The position numbers were made by a program, and so were the translations under genes. A stretch of DNA of 64,000 nucleotides from Dendrobium chrysotoxum (lineage: Eukaryota; Streptophyta; Magnoliopsida; Asparagales; Orchidaceae): NCBI GenBank assembly GCA_019925795.1, contig CM034307.1, positions 33,629,201 to 33,693,200 of the forward strand, in the 5' to 3' direction. Below the pieces are notes generated by a model. The model did not search any database. It was given only the letters and a program-made list of their open reading frames with translations, and was not told the origin of the DNA. This document shows, piece after piece, positions 22,685-32,212 of the stretch (positions within the stretch are counted from its first letter, which is position 1; each line of letters begins with the position of its first letter).

Positions 22685-23370
22685 CATATCATCCTGGATG
22701 ATATTCATCTCATCCTGGATTATCCTATCAGAATAGAAACTCTAATTAGGGCGAGCATGTTAAATCAGTTAAATTAAGCATATTGTCCTGGATGATAAGC
22801 CCATCGTACAGGACGATATGCTCAAATTGAAATATCTCAGCAGTTAGAATGACTTAGGCAAGTTTTTATTTTTAGAATTGAGGTCTAATCATCCCGGACA
22901 ATACGTGTATCATCCTGGACGATCCGTTATAATCATGCCTAAATTAGTCTAGGGATTAAGGAAACTAATCAATATTTAATTGATATGATCAAATCGTCTC
23001 GGATGATCTTAAGATCATCCTGGATGATACATGCAAAATCCTGACCGTCTAGAGCACTTCACGTGGATGACCCAAGAAATATGTTGTACGATATTCCTGA
23101 TTTTGAACTAATCATACGAGATGATAGACATATCGTCTGGGACGATCAGTTCATTTTGAAATTGTCCAGCATGGTTTGGCTAGAAAACCCGAGAAATATA
23201 TTGGACCATCTTCATAGATTGAACTAATCGACTAGGATGATCGCAAAATCATCCCATACAATCTGAACATATTTTCCCTTCTAATCGTCTAGAAGAACCT
23301 GATCGTCCAGGCCAAAAGGGACTGTTTTACACTGATCGTACAGGATGATCTAATGATCGTTCTAGAAGAT
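22685..23370 (+). promoter_or_regulatory. Palindrome cluster in 5' LTR (copy 1)
   Basis: Degenerate self-complementary units such as ATCATCCTGGATGAT, ATCGTACAGGACGAT and ATATCGTCTGGGACGAT occur about every 20-60 bp. Paired half-sites (GATGAT/GACGAT with ATCATC/ATCGTC) flank a CCTGG, CCCGG, GTACA or CTAG core. Dense palindromic arrays in the U3 part of LTRs are a known hallmark of Sireviruses and are presumed to be regulatory; that role is inferred here. Confidence 0.7.
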
Positions 23371-23656
23371 CTTGGCCGACCAATTCAAATTTAGGGTAAT
23401 TTTTTAGCCCTCTTATTTAAGATCTTTTGTGTTCAATCGTTAATATCTTTTGCCACTATCCTTTCCTGAGAGATACTTGAGAAGGAGAGAGAGAGAGAGA
23501 GAGAGAGAGAGCTAGGGAGAGAGAGAGAAGATCTTGTGAGGGGGAATTTATGAGAGGTTCACAATTGTTGCTCCTAGTAAGGATCTAAGTCATCTTCTCC
23601 GATCGTCATCTTTTATCCTTGGAGTCTTCGTGGAAGGATCATCTGCAACAAGATCC

Positions 23657-23810
23657 GGGTTCTCTGCCTGCTTCAGGAGGAAGCGAAAGGGGTTCGGGTT
23701 CTTTGCCAGCTTCAAGAGGAAGCAAAAGGAGTTCAGGTTCTCTGCCTCACCATGTTGGTGGAAAGGAGGTTTTGTACAGGCTTCTCAACCTTACTCTAGG
23801 AGCAAAAGGA
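23657..23810 (+). repeat. 36-39-bp minisatellite in 5' LTR (copy 1)
   Basis: About four imperfect units repeat the pattern GGTTCTCTGCCTGCTTC, then AGGAGGAAGCGAAAGG. The 3' LTR carries the array at 31705-31865, and the related copy 2 has the equivalent (reverse strand) at 43195-43345 and 50890-51035. Confidence 0.7.
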
Positions 23811-24177
23811 GAGTTAGTTAGTGTTAGTGCAATACCCGGAGGGGAGGCTCCAGGGAGTGGATGTAGATGAAGTTGATTGAACCATTATAAAATCTTGCGT
23901 GTTCTTTCTGATTATTTTTTTCATTTATTTTTTCTATTGATTATCTACTTGAGTGAAATCTGTGATTGATCTTTTTATCACTGTTTTTATTCATTTCCAC
24001 TGCAAATTATAAAAAGATCTTTCTTATGGTTAAAGTTATTCTTAAAAACATCCAAAAGATTTTCTGAATAATTCTTGCTCACAAGTTTTTAAAATAACCA
24101 ATTCAACCCCCCCCCCCCCTCTCGGTTAGCCTCAGGACTAGTTCATAAGGGCTTAACATCCCTATCGAACTTTCAAG

Positions 24178-24188
24178 TGGTATCAGAG
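24178..24188 (+). other. Primer-binding site of Sirevirus copy 1
   Basis: TGGTATCAGAG lies 2 nt after the LTR end. It is complementary to the 3' end of initiator methionine tRNA, the usual primer for Ty1-copia elements. Confidence 0.85.
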
Positions 24189-24233
24189 TGGTATTCATAA
24201 AATTTAGTTTTGAAAAACTTTATAATTTGATCC

Positions 24234-25900
24234 ATGGCTAGCTTTGGAAATAGAAATACTGCTGAAGGTTATTCAATCACACGTCCACCTTTATTTGATA
24301 ACATACCTTTTGATTTTTAAAAAACTCGCATGTCCACTTTTTTTGTAATCTATTGATTATTATATGTGGATGCTTGTTAAAGATGGTTATAAAGCACCAT
24401 TTAGACTTATTAATGGTGTTAAAATTGAACTTTCTTTTACTGAATAGATATTTGATGATCGTGATTTAACACAACTGAATGCAAAATGCTTAAACTATTT
24501 TTTCTGTGCTTTAAAATATGAAGATTACATGCGTGTCTCTACTTGCATGACTGGTAAAGAAATTTGGGATAGATTATGCATCATCTATGAGGGTACATCT
24601 GAAGTTAAACAGTCTAGGTTAAACATACTGCTTCATGACTATAAACTCTTTCACATGAAACCTAGTGAGTCTATATCTGAAATGTATACTAGATTTACTA
24701 AAATTGTCACCTCCCTGTATGCCTTAAGAAGAGAGCTTATAAATTATGAGAAAGTTAACACGATTTTGAGATGTTTGCCTTCTTCTTATAATGCCAAGAT
24801 TACTGTAATTACTGAATCCAATGATTTGGATAATTATTCTATTAATAACTTACTTGGGTCACTCATTGCTTACGAGCAAGGAGTGAATGAATGATAAATT
24901 GATGAAGGTGAGAAAAAGAAAAAGAAAACTGTGGCGCTGAAGGCCAACTATACTGACACTAAGTCTTTCAAGTCTGATAGAGATGATGTTGCCTTAATCA
25001 CAAGGCAATTTAAAAGATTTCTAAGGAAGAAACATAAGAACTTTTAGAAGTGGAGCAAATGTAAGAGTAGCAAAAATTTTAAAGGATCTTCTAATATAGT
25101 TTGTTTTGAATGCAGGAAGCCTGGACAAATAAAAGCAGATTATCCTACACTTATAGCTCACCCAAGCAAGGAGAAGGGTGAGGAGAAACTCGAGTTCAGG
25201 AAGGATAAGAAAAATATCCAAAAAGCTTTTTGGGTGGATTTTGAATCCGACTCCTCAGAAATTGAAGCTGAAGAGGAGATTACAAATTTGTGCTTAATAG
25301 CAGACGAACATAATGGTCAGTCTGACCAAGAAGAGGTATGTGAGCTAACTTATGATTAATTACTTAAAGTTTCTAAAAGAATTCATTCATCATATAGGAA
25401 ACTTAAGAAAATGCATGCTAGCCTGAAATTGGAATTCTTAAATTTGGAAAAAGAGCATGAAGCATTGATTAAGGATCATTCTACTCTTGATAGCAATCAC
25501 ATGTCACTACTTGATGAATTTGATGAGTTAAATAAAAAACATTCTGATTTAGTTATTGAGCATGATTCATTAAAAGCATTACATGTTGAATTAGGAGCTG
25601 AATTTAAGGAATTAGAAACTCATGCATTTGATTTGGATAGTAGTGAGCATTATTTGAAATTTGAAATTGCAAGTCTGAAGAAAGAAAATGAATTTTTAAG
25701 TGTGAAAATAAGTGCATATGACAATGATAAAAGACCTCCTACTTTTGCATAATGTTTTGCACCTCCATCACTTGAAAAATCTGATTCAAAATCATCAAAA
25801 CATATTTCATTCAAACCTATGAAGAGGCGCTATCACTCACGTAGATTAGTTAACCCTTTTCCTTGTGTTAGATGTTTTTTTCTTGTGGCATGATAGGAGA
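24234..25900 (+). pseudogene. Sirevirus gag, copy 1
   Basis: The first ATG at 24234 begins MASFGNRNTAEGY. The UBN2-type gag core follows, with DLTQLNAKCLNYFFCALKYE and the long open segment 24529-24894 (TGKEIWDRLCIIYEGT, MYTRFTKIV, LRCLPSSYNAKIT). A first zinc knuckle near 25105-25150 reads CFECRKPGQIKADY, so its His and last Cys are changed (Q and Y). Residues encoded at 25411-25752 form a clear heptad-rich coiled coil (LEKEHEALIKDHSTLDSNH, LDEFDELNKKHSDL). A second knuckle near 25873-25915 (CG-MIGDISHTC) has its His replaced and is frameshifted. Stops occur near 24318, 24446 and 24892. Confidence 0.8.
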
Positions 25901-26049
25901 TATCTCCCACACCTGTATTATTCACCGTAGTACATATTGGGTGTGGAATCCCAAAATATATGATTCACAGTATAGCATACATGCATTATATTCTTCTTTT
26001 CATAAGAAGGAACCCAAACTTGTTTAGGTTTCTAAGTCTGACGTTTGAT

Positions 26050-26500
26050 GATTTTTTAGGTGTGCTCTCACACAAGACCTCATGAGAGCATGTGATACCT
26101 GGATAGCAAATGTTCAAGATATATGATTGGATATGCAAATCAATTCATTTTGCTGGAGGCCAAGGCTCGAGGCAAGGTTACACTTTGAGACAACACCACC
26201 AGGAGGGTGGTAGGAACAGGTATAATTAGTGATTCAAAGAATTTTATTATTGATAATATTTTTCTTGTAGATAGATTGAAACACAACTTGCTCAGCATCA
26301 TTCAACTCTGTGACAAAGGATACAACATCAAGTTCCTGCTAACTTACTGCATTATAAGCTTAAATGACAAAATTATTTTGCAGGGAAAAAGGATCAACAA
26401 TGTCTATATGCTGGATGTAAGTTATTTTAAAGCTAATATTTCAATTTTCTTAAAAACTTCTAGCGATGAGTCGTGGTTGTGTCATATGAGATAAAGTCAT
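26050..26500 (+). pseudogene. Sirevirus protease region, copy 1
   Basis: At about 26088-26130 the sequence encodes stop-YLDSKCSRYMIGY. In copia proteases this is W-Y-L-D-S-G-C-S-R-H-M-T-G-D, so the catalytic D-S-G has become D-S-K and the preceding Trp is a stop. The open segment 26207-26494 continues with VGTGIISDSKNFIIDN, LKHNLLSIIQLCDKGYNI and GKRINNVYMLDV, the usual link to integrase. The protease is inactive by the loss of Gly. Confidence 0.75.
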
Positions 26501-27430
26501 GCCAGTATCAAAACCCTTAGAAGAGTCACCCAAAAGGACTTAGTTAGAGGTGTTCCAAGCTTAAGTTCACTAAGGACCACCTATGTGATGCCTGTAAGTT
26601 AGGGAAGTAAGTCCAATCCACTTTCCACTCCATTAAGGACATCAGTACCTTTAGACCTTTAAAATTCCTTCACATGGATCTCTTTGAACCCATTAGCACT
26701 GCTAGCTTAGGGGGAAAAGTCTATGGATTTTGTGATTGTTGATGATTACTTGAGGTTCACTTGGATTAAACTTTTGTCACATAAATCTGAGTCATTTGAT
26801 GAATTTAAAACTTTCTCCACTTGGATTCAGAAGAAGTTAGGTTATGATATTTTGACCATCCATAGTGATCATAGGGGGGAGTTTGAAAATGAGAAATTTA
26901 GAATTTTTTTTGAGGAGCAAGGGATTAGCCATAATTTTTTAGCTCCTATGACCCCTCAACAGAATGGGGTAGCTGAAAGGAAGAATAGAACCTTAGTGGA
27001 AGCTGCTAGAGCCATGCTTGCTAAGTATTCACTTCCAAAATACTTTTGGGCTGAAGCGGCGAACACTACCTGTTATGTGCTGAATAGGGTGAATGTTAGA
27101 TCCAAACTGAATAAGACACCCTAAGAGATTATTAAGGGTAGAACTCCAAACCTGTCCCACCTTCATGTCTTTGGCTATAAGGTTTTTATTTTGAATAATA
27201 GGAAAATATTCCTTGGAAAATTTGACCCCAAATCTGATGAAGGAGTGTTATTAGGCTATTCTAGTGTGGGGAAATCCTTTAGGGTGTTTAATAAGAGAAC
27301 TTTAGTGGTGGAGGAGACAACTCATGTGGTGTTTGATGAATCTGATCCTAAGGACTTTAAAGCTGAGGAAGAAGAGGAAATAGGAGAGATTATCCAAGGG
27401 TTGAAAACACAAATCTGGAGGAAAGGGTAG
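26470..27430 (+). pseudogene. Sirevirus integrase, copy 1
   Basis: The zinc-binding part begins with SWLCHMR and continues in other frames (KDHLCDACKLGK near 26574). The core is open at 26723-27124 with DDYLRFTWIKLLSHKSESF, then IHSDHRGEFENEKF (second Asp) and MTPQQNGVAERKNRTLVEAA (catalytic Glu). The C-terminal part at 27191-27430 has LGKFDPKSDEGVLLGYS and FNKRTLVVEETTHVVFDES. Stops occur near 26493, 26712 and 27122. The core between the second Asp and Glu is one of the best kept parts of the element. Confidence 0.8.
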
Positions 27431-27479
27431 AACCTCAAAACACTTTCCCTAGAGAATGCAGATATTCTTCGAGTCATCC

Positions 27480-28480
27480 TAAATAACTAATCTTAGGAGA
27501 CCCTTCTGAAGGTGTTAGAACTAGGCATGGACTTAGGAAGGAAGTAAACCATTACGCCTTTATCTCAATGACTAAACCAACCAACATCAATCAAGCCCTT
27601 TCTGATGAATTTTGGATCTTAGCTATGCAAGAGAAATTGAATCAATTTGTATTGAATGATGTTTGGGAGTTAGTAGAAAGACTTAGGAATCAAAGTGTAG
27701 TGGAAACCAAGTGGGTCTTTAAGAATAAAATGAATGATTCTGGTGTGGTGGTTAGGAATAAGGTAAGATTGGTAGCTAAGGGGTACAATCAAATTGAAGG
27801 GATTGATTTTGACGAGACCTTTGCCCCTGTAGCTATATTGGAAGTCATTAGGGTGCTACTAGCCTTTGCCTGTTATAAGGGATTTAAGTTGTTCCAAATG
27901 GATGTCAAGAGTACCTTTTTAAATGAGGTAATAAAAGAGGATGTCTTTGTAGAGCAACCCCCAGGTTTTGAGAGTTCCCAATATCCAAATCATGTTTACA
28001 AATTAAAAAAGGACTTTTTATGGATTGAAACAGGCACTCAGAGCTTAGTATGAGAGGCTTAGCACATTCCTACTAGAAAGAGAGTTTGTTAAGAGGAGCG
28101 TAGACACCACCCTTTTTTTTAGGAAAGTAGGAGATGATCTACTTATTGTTTAGATCTACATTGATGATATACTTTTTGGATCTTCTGATAAAAATTTATG
28201 TGATTTTTCTAAGATAATGAGTAAGGAGTTTGAGGTGAGTATGATGGGAGAATTATCCTACTTTTTAGGGTTTAGCATAAGGCAAATGAATGATGGAACC
28301 TTTCTGAATCAATCAAAATATGCTAAGGATATCTTGAAGAAATATGAAATGGACAAAACTAAGCCAATCAACACTCCCATGAGTTCCACTGTTCAGTTAG
28401 ATAAGGATTCAAATAAAAAATCTATTGATCAGAAGAAGTTTAGAGGAATAATTGGATCATTGCTTACCTGACTGCTAGCC
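27480..28480 (+). pseudogene. Sirevirus reverse transcriptase, copy 1
   Basis: The open segment 27568-28053 reads INQALSDEFWILAMQEKLNQ, NDVWELVERL, TKWVFKNKMNDSGVVVRNK, RLVAKGYNQIEGIDFDETFA and KLFQMDVKSTFLNEVIKED, followed by PPGFESSQYPNHVYKLKK. After a short broken stretch, YIDDILFGSSDKNLCDF lies at about 28159-28205, holding the catalytic Asp pair. 28217-28471 continues with MGELSYFLGFSIRQMNDGTF, KYAKDILKKY and TPMSST. The motif order is diagnostic of Ty1-copia. Confidence 0.85.
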
Positions 28481-29103
28481 GACCTAATATTATGTTTAGT
28501 ATTTATCTTTGTGCTAGATTTCAAGCTGATCCTAAGGAATCCCACCTGATTGCAGTTAAGAGAATCCTTAGATATCTCTTAGGGACCCCAAACCTAGGGA
28601 TCTGGTATCCAAGGCATAACACTTCTTTTAAGATTATTAGATATTCTGATTCTAATTTTGTAGGATGTATGGTGGATAGAAAGAGCACTTTTGAAACTTG
28701 CCAATTCATAGGACAATCTTTAATCTCCTGGTCCAGTATAAAATAGAACTCAGTTACACTTTTTACTATTGAAGCTGAGTACATTGCCTTGAGAAGTTGT
28801 GTGGCCCAAGTCCTTTGGTTGAAGCAACAAGTTTTAGATTTAGAATTACCTGTTGGCATAATTTTAATTCTATGTGATAACACCAGTGCCATTTACATTT
28901 TTAAGAACCCAATCTAATATTCTAGAACCAAACACATTGATATAAGGCATCACTTCATTACGGATCATGTTACAAAAGGAGACATTGAGATACATCATGT
29001 AGCAACTGAAAATCAACTGGCTGTCATCTTTACTAAACTACTGGCCTTTGACTCATTTAGTATTTTGAGGACCAGATTAGGTGTGATCGACATAAATGCA
29101 TAA
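28481..29103 (+). pseudogene. Sirevirus RNase H, copy 1
   Basis: The frame 28492-28746 reads SIYLCARFQADPKESHLIAV, KRILRYLLGTPNLGIWY, YSDSNFVGCMVDRKSTFETC and QFIGQSLISWSSIK, then a stop. It continues with TIEAEYIALRSCVAQVLWLK, CDNTSAIYIFKNPI and TKHIDIRHHFITDHV, and ends at a TAA near 29101. These are the copia RNase H landmarks (Y-S-D-S-D-F-A-G, E-A-E-Y, D-N-x-S-A). The antisense open stretch at 28521-28892 is a shadow. Confidence 0.8.
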
Positions 29104-29748
29104 AGCTGATGGTTGTTGATTTCTGAATTTTCTATTTTTCATTTTGTTTTTATTATTTTTTATTTGATTTGATTATATGTTTTCTGTTGGTTTGTATTTT
29201 CTGTTGATTTACATTTTAGTGTTGTTTTTTTCCTGATTTGAGTATTTATTTTAATACGATTTCCTACTTATTCTTGATTTACAATTTTTTAAAATCAGAT
29301 CACTATTCACTACTACTGATAAACTAGATTTCTGACTGAGAGTTTTGCCTTGTTTTTGTTTAGAAGCTTGTAAGCAGTGATTGATTCCATCGAATCTGTT
29401 AAAGGGAAGAAACGTTGATGCTTGTTTCTCTTCATCTAACTCCTTTAATGGTGTATTAATTCTTTCGGATAAAAATCTTCTTTAAAATTAAAAAGTTAGT
29501 TTTTGAAATAAGGATTTATTTTATCTTCCTACAGTAATCAGCCTCATATGGATAGAGTTTTCAAAGTTTTGGATCATTGTTATGTTTTTCTTAATTAGGT
29601 GATTGCACTTATCATATGATGTATGGTTTCTGTTCTGTGAATTACTCCACCTTATTGTAGAGAGTGAGTTTTGTCCTCTCTTTTATCTGAAAGGTCATTT
29701 CACAACTGAGATTCTTTGACGATTATGAAAAGAAGTAAGCTTGTAAAA

Positions 29749-29915
29749 GATGCGCAAAGAGCACCAAAATGAGAAGAGGCACAAAATAAGCCCAAAGCTG
29801 AAAAGATGCGCAATGTCGCCAAATTGGAAAGATACACAAAGTGTATCAAAAATCAAAAGATGCATAAAGAGATCCAAACAAATTGAAAAAGAGGCATAAA
29901 ATGAGCCCGCAAAGG
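29749..29915 (+). repeat. Tandem array of about 28-bp units downstream of pol (copy 1)
   Basis: Six imperfect units start with GATGCGCAAAGAGCACCAAA or variants (GAGGCACAAAATAAGCCC, GATACACAAAGTGTATCAAA, GATGCATAAAGAG, GAGGCATAAAATGAGCCC) and are separated by A/G-rich spacers. The same array exists in copy 2 on the minus strand at 45196-45375. Confidence 0.7.
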
Positions 29916-30329
29916 GATAAGCTTTTTTCCCTTTCAGATCTTTAAATGTCTTAGAAAAATCCATTTGCCACTTAATATTTTCAAAAGCTTGAGATGAAAA
30001 ATCATGATTCTTTATTCCTGACTTTGTAATACTATTATATTTGATATTTTTCTAGATTGAGGCTTAAAAGAATCTTTTTTGAAATCTAACTTCTTTTCTT
30101 TTGAATTAGACTTTTGTTTGAAAGGAATTTAAACCTGTAAGGTGTATGAGGTAGGAGTTACAAAAATTAATTTTCCAACTTTTCTGGATTTCAGCGTTAT
30201 CGGTTTTCATCTTATTACCTTTTCAATTGAAAATCAAGGATAATTCTGATTTACTAGAGCTGAACGATTCAAAACAAATGTTGTTTTTACTGTTGTTTTC
30301 TCTTTTCTGTTTCTCCAATTTGTGATGTC

Positions 30330-30340
30330 AAAAGGGGGAG
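30330..30340 (+). other. Upstream polypurine tract (copy 1)
   Basis: AAAAGGGGGAG occurs 190 bp upstream of the 3' LTR. It duplicates the tract adjoining the LTR. Multiple polypurine tracts are a reported Sirevirus feature. Confidence 0.65.
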
Positions 30341-30504
30341 TTATTTTTGTGTTACTAGTAGTTTCCTTTGTTGTTTCTGTGTTTCATTTGTTGTATTAAA
30401 TGTCACTTGTTATCAATGATTAGTAAAATTTAACTTCTCTTGCCTATGCTTTAATTACTACAATCTGGTTGATTTAAAACTACTAAATAAAATTTCGCCA
30501 TCAT

Positions 30505-30518
30505 CAAAAAGGGGGAGA
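30505..30518 (+). other. Polypurine tract adjoining the 3' LTR (copy 1)
   Basis: CAAAAAGGGGGAGA ends 1 nt before the 3' LTR start TGTTGCAAAC at 30520. This is the expected primer for plus-strand synthesis. Confidence 0.8.
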
Positions 30519-30519
30519 T

Positions 30520-32207
30520 TGTTGCAAACTTGGATTTCAGTACTATAGTTTTGATGATAAGAAATATTTCTGCTTTCTTCTTTGAGTGATTAGTCTTTCA
30601 GGTTCACAGAATTAATTGCAAGTCAAGACAGTCCAAAATCGAGTCAGTCTGTTTGTGGTTCAGGGTCAATGTACTTTTTCACTTTTCTTGAGTAAAATAT
30701 AATATAACAGATCCCCAAGCTAAGTAACCTTACACACACACTCAGGGGGATAATTTTAGAGAGTTAGAGTTTTAGTTCAAGTTTTGTTCATATCATCCTG
30801 GACGATATTCATATCATCCTGGATGATCCTATCAGAATAGAAACTCTAATTAGGGTGAGCATGTTAAATCGATTTAATGAAGCAGATTATCCTGGACGAT
30901 AAGCCCATCGTACAGGATGATATGCTCAAATTGGAAAATCTCAGCCGCCAGAATGACTTAGGCAAGTTTTTATTTTTAGAATTGAGGTCTGATCATCCCG
31001 GATGATACATGTATCATCCTAGACAATCCATTACAATCATGCCTAAATTAGTCTAGGGATTAAGGAAAGTAATCAATATTTAATTGATACGATCATATCA
31101 TCCCGGACGATCGTAAGATCATTCTAGATGATACACATAAAATCCTGACCATCCAGAGCACTTCACGTGGATGACTCGAGAAATATGCTGTATGATATTC
31201 TTGATTTTGAACTAATCGTATAGGATGATAGACATATCATCTGGGATAATCAGTTTATTTTGAAACTGTCCAGCATGGTTTGACAGGATGACCCGAGAAA
31301 TCTACTGGAAAATCTTTATAGTTTGAACAAATCGTCTAGGATGACCATCATCCCGGATGATTTGAACATATTTTCCCTTCTAATCGTCCAGGCCAAAAGG
31401 GTCTTTTTTACACCGATCGTACAGGACGATCTGGATGATCTTGGCTGACTAGTTGAGTTTTAGGGCAATTTCTGAGCCCTCTTATTTAAGATCTTTTTAT
31501 TCAATCGTTAAGATCATTTTCCACTATCCTTTCTTGAGAGAGACTTGAGAAGGAGAGAGAGAGAGCTTGGGAGAGAGAGAGAAGATCTTATGAGGGGGAG
31601 TTTATGAGGGGTTCACAAAGGTTGCTCTGAGTAAGGATCTGAGTCATCTTCTTCGGTCGTTGCCTCTTATCCTTGGTGTCTTCGTGGAAGGATTTTCTGT
31701 AAGAAGATGCGGGTTCTCTATCTACTCTAGGAGGAAGCGAAAGTGTTTCGGGTTCTCTTCCTGCTTCAAGAGGAAGCAAAAGGAGTTCAGGTTCTCTGCC
31801 TCACCGTGTTGGTGGAAAGGAGGTTTTATACAGGCTTCTCTGCCTTGCTGTGGAAGCAGAAGGCAATACCCAGAGGGGAGGCTCCGGGGAGTGGACATAG
31901 GTCAAATTGACTGAACCACTACAAAATCTAGTGTGTTCTTTTTTAGTATTTTTTGTATTTTTTTTTTCTGTTGATTATATGCTTGGGTAAAATCTGTGAT
32001 TTATCTTTTCATCATTATTTTTATTCATTTCCGCTACAAATTATAAAAAAATCTTTCTTATGGTTAAAGTTGTTTTTAAAAACATCCAAAAGATTTTTCA
32101 GAATCGTTCTTACTCACGAGTTTTTAAAATAACCAATTCACCTCCCCCCCCTCTTGGTTAGCCTCGGGACTAGTTCACAAGGGCTTAACATCCCTATCGA
32201 ACTTTCA
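30520..32207 (+). repeat. 3' LTR of Sirevirus copy 1
   Basis: This 1688-bp LTR starts TGTTGCAAAC and ends CGAACTTTCA. It matches the 5' LTR along its length with many substitutions and some indels. It has the palindrome cluster (about 30790-31440), a shorter GA run (31555-31584) and the minisatellite (31705-31865). TACAC follows at 32208-32212. Confidence 0.85.
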
Positions 32208-32212
32208 TACAC

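Larger units (their letters stand above)
22414..24175 (+). repeat. 5' LTR of Sirevirus copy 1
   Basis: This 1762-bp LTR starts TATTGCAAAC (the expected TG changed to TA; the 3' LTR starts TGTTGCAAAC) and ends CGAACTTTCA. It contains about fifteen degenerate ATCATCCTGGATGAT-like palindromes (22685-23370), a (GA)n run at 23484-23530, a 36-39-bp minisatellite at 23657-23810 and a C14 tract near 24106-24119. The open frames at 23619-23870 and 23630-23821 come from the minisatellite and are not genes. Confidence 0.85.
29104..30519 (+). other. Region between pol and 3' LTR of Sirevirus copy 1
   Basis: This 1.4-kb T-rich region has no reading frame that I can link to an envelope-like gene, which some Sireviruses carry here. 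It holds a tandem array of about 28-bp units (29749-29915) and two polypurine tracts (30330-30340 and 30505-30518). Confidence 0.6.
22414..32207 (+). mobile_element. Sirevirus-type Ty1-copia retrotransposon, copy 1
   Basis: This LTR retrotransposon has LTRs at 22414-24175 and 30520-32207. A perfect 5-bp target duplication TACAC sits at 22409-22413 and 32208-32212. Internal features in order are PBS, gag with coiled coil, protease, integrase, RT, RNase H, a 1.4-kb non-coding region and two polypurine tracts. The protease-integrase-RT order is that of Ty1-copia. Sirevirus identity is suggested by the initiator-Met PBS, the long gag with coiled coil, AAAAGGGGGAG polypurine tracts in more than one copy and palindrome-rich LTRs. 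All coding parts are disrupted. Confidence 0.85.

Noticed and set aside
22685..23370. Regularly spaced short palindromic repeats that could suggest a CRISPR array
   Set aside because: Units are degenerate, spacing is irregular, they recur in both LTRs of two retrotransposons and no cas gene is present; this is a plant LTR feature.
23619..23870. Open frame with GSLPAS repeats in the Sirevirus LTR
   Set aside because: It arises from a 36-39-bp minisatellite whose unit is a multiple of three in places. The frame is not kept in the 3' LTR and has no homology I know.
28521..28892. Long antisense open frame over the Sirevirus RNase H
   Set aside because: The plus strand carries clear RNase H motifs; the antisense frame is a shadow.
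29104..30519. Possible envelope-like gene of the Sireviruses
   Set aside because: No frame of useful length, signal peptide or membrane segment is shared by the two copies; only the tandem array and polypurine tracts are conserved.
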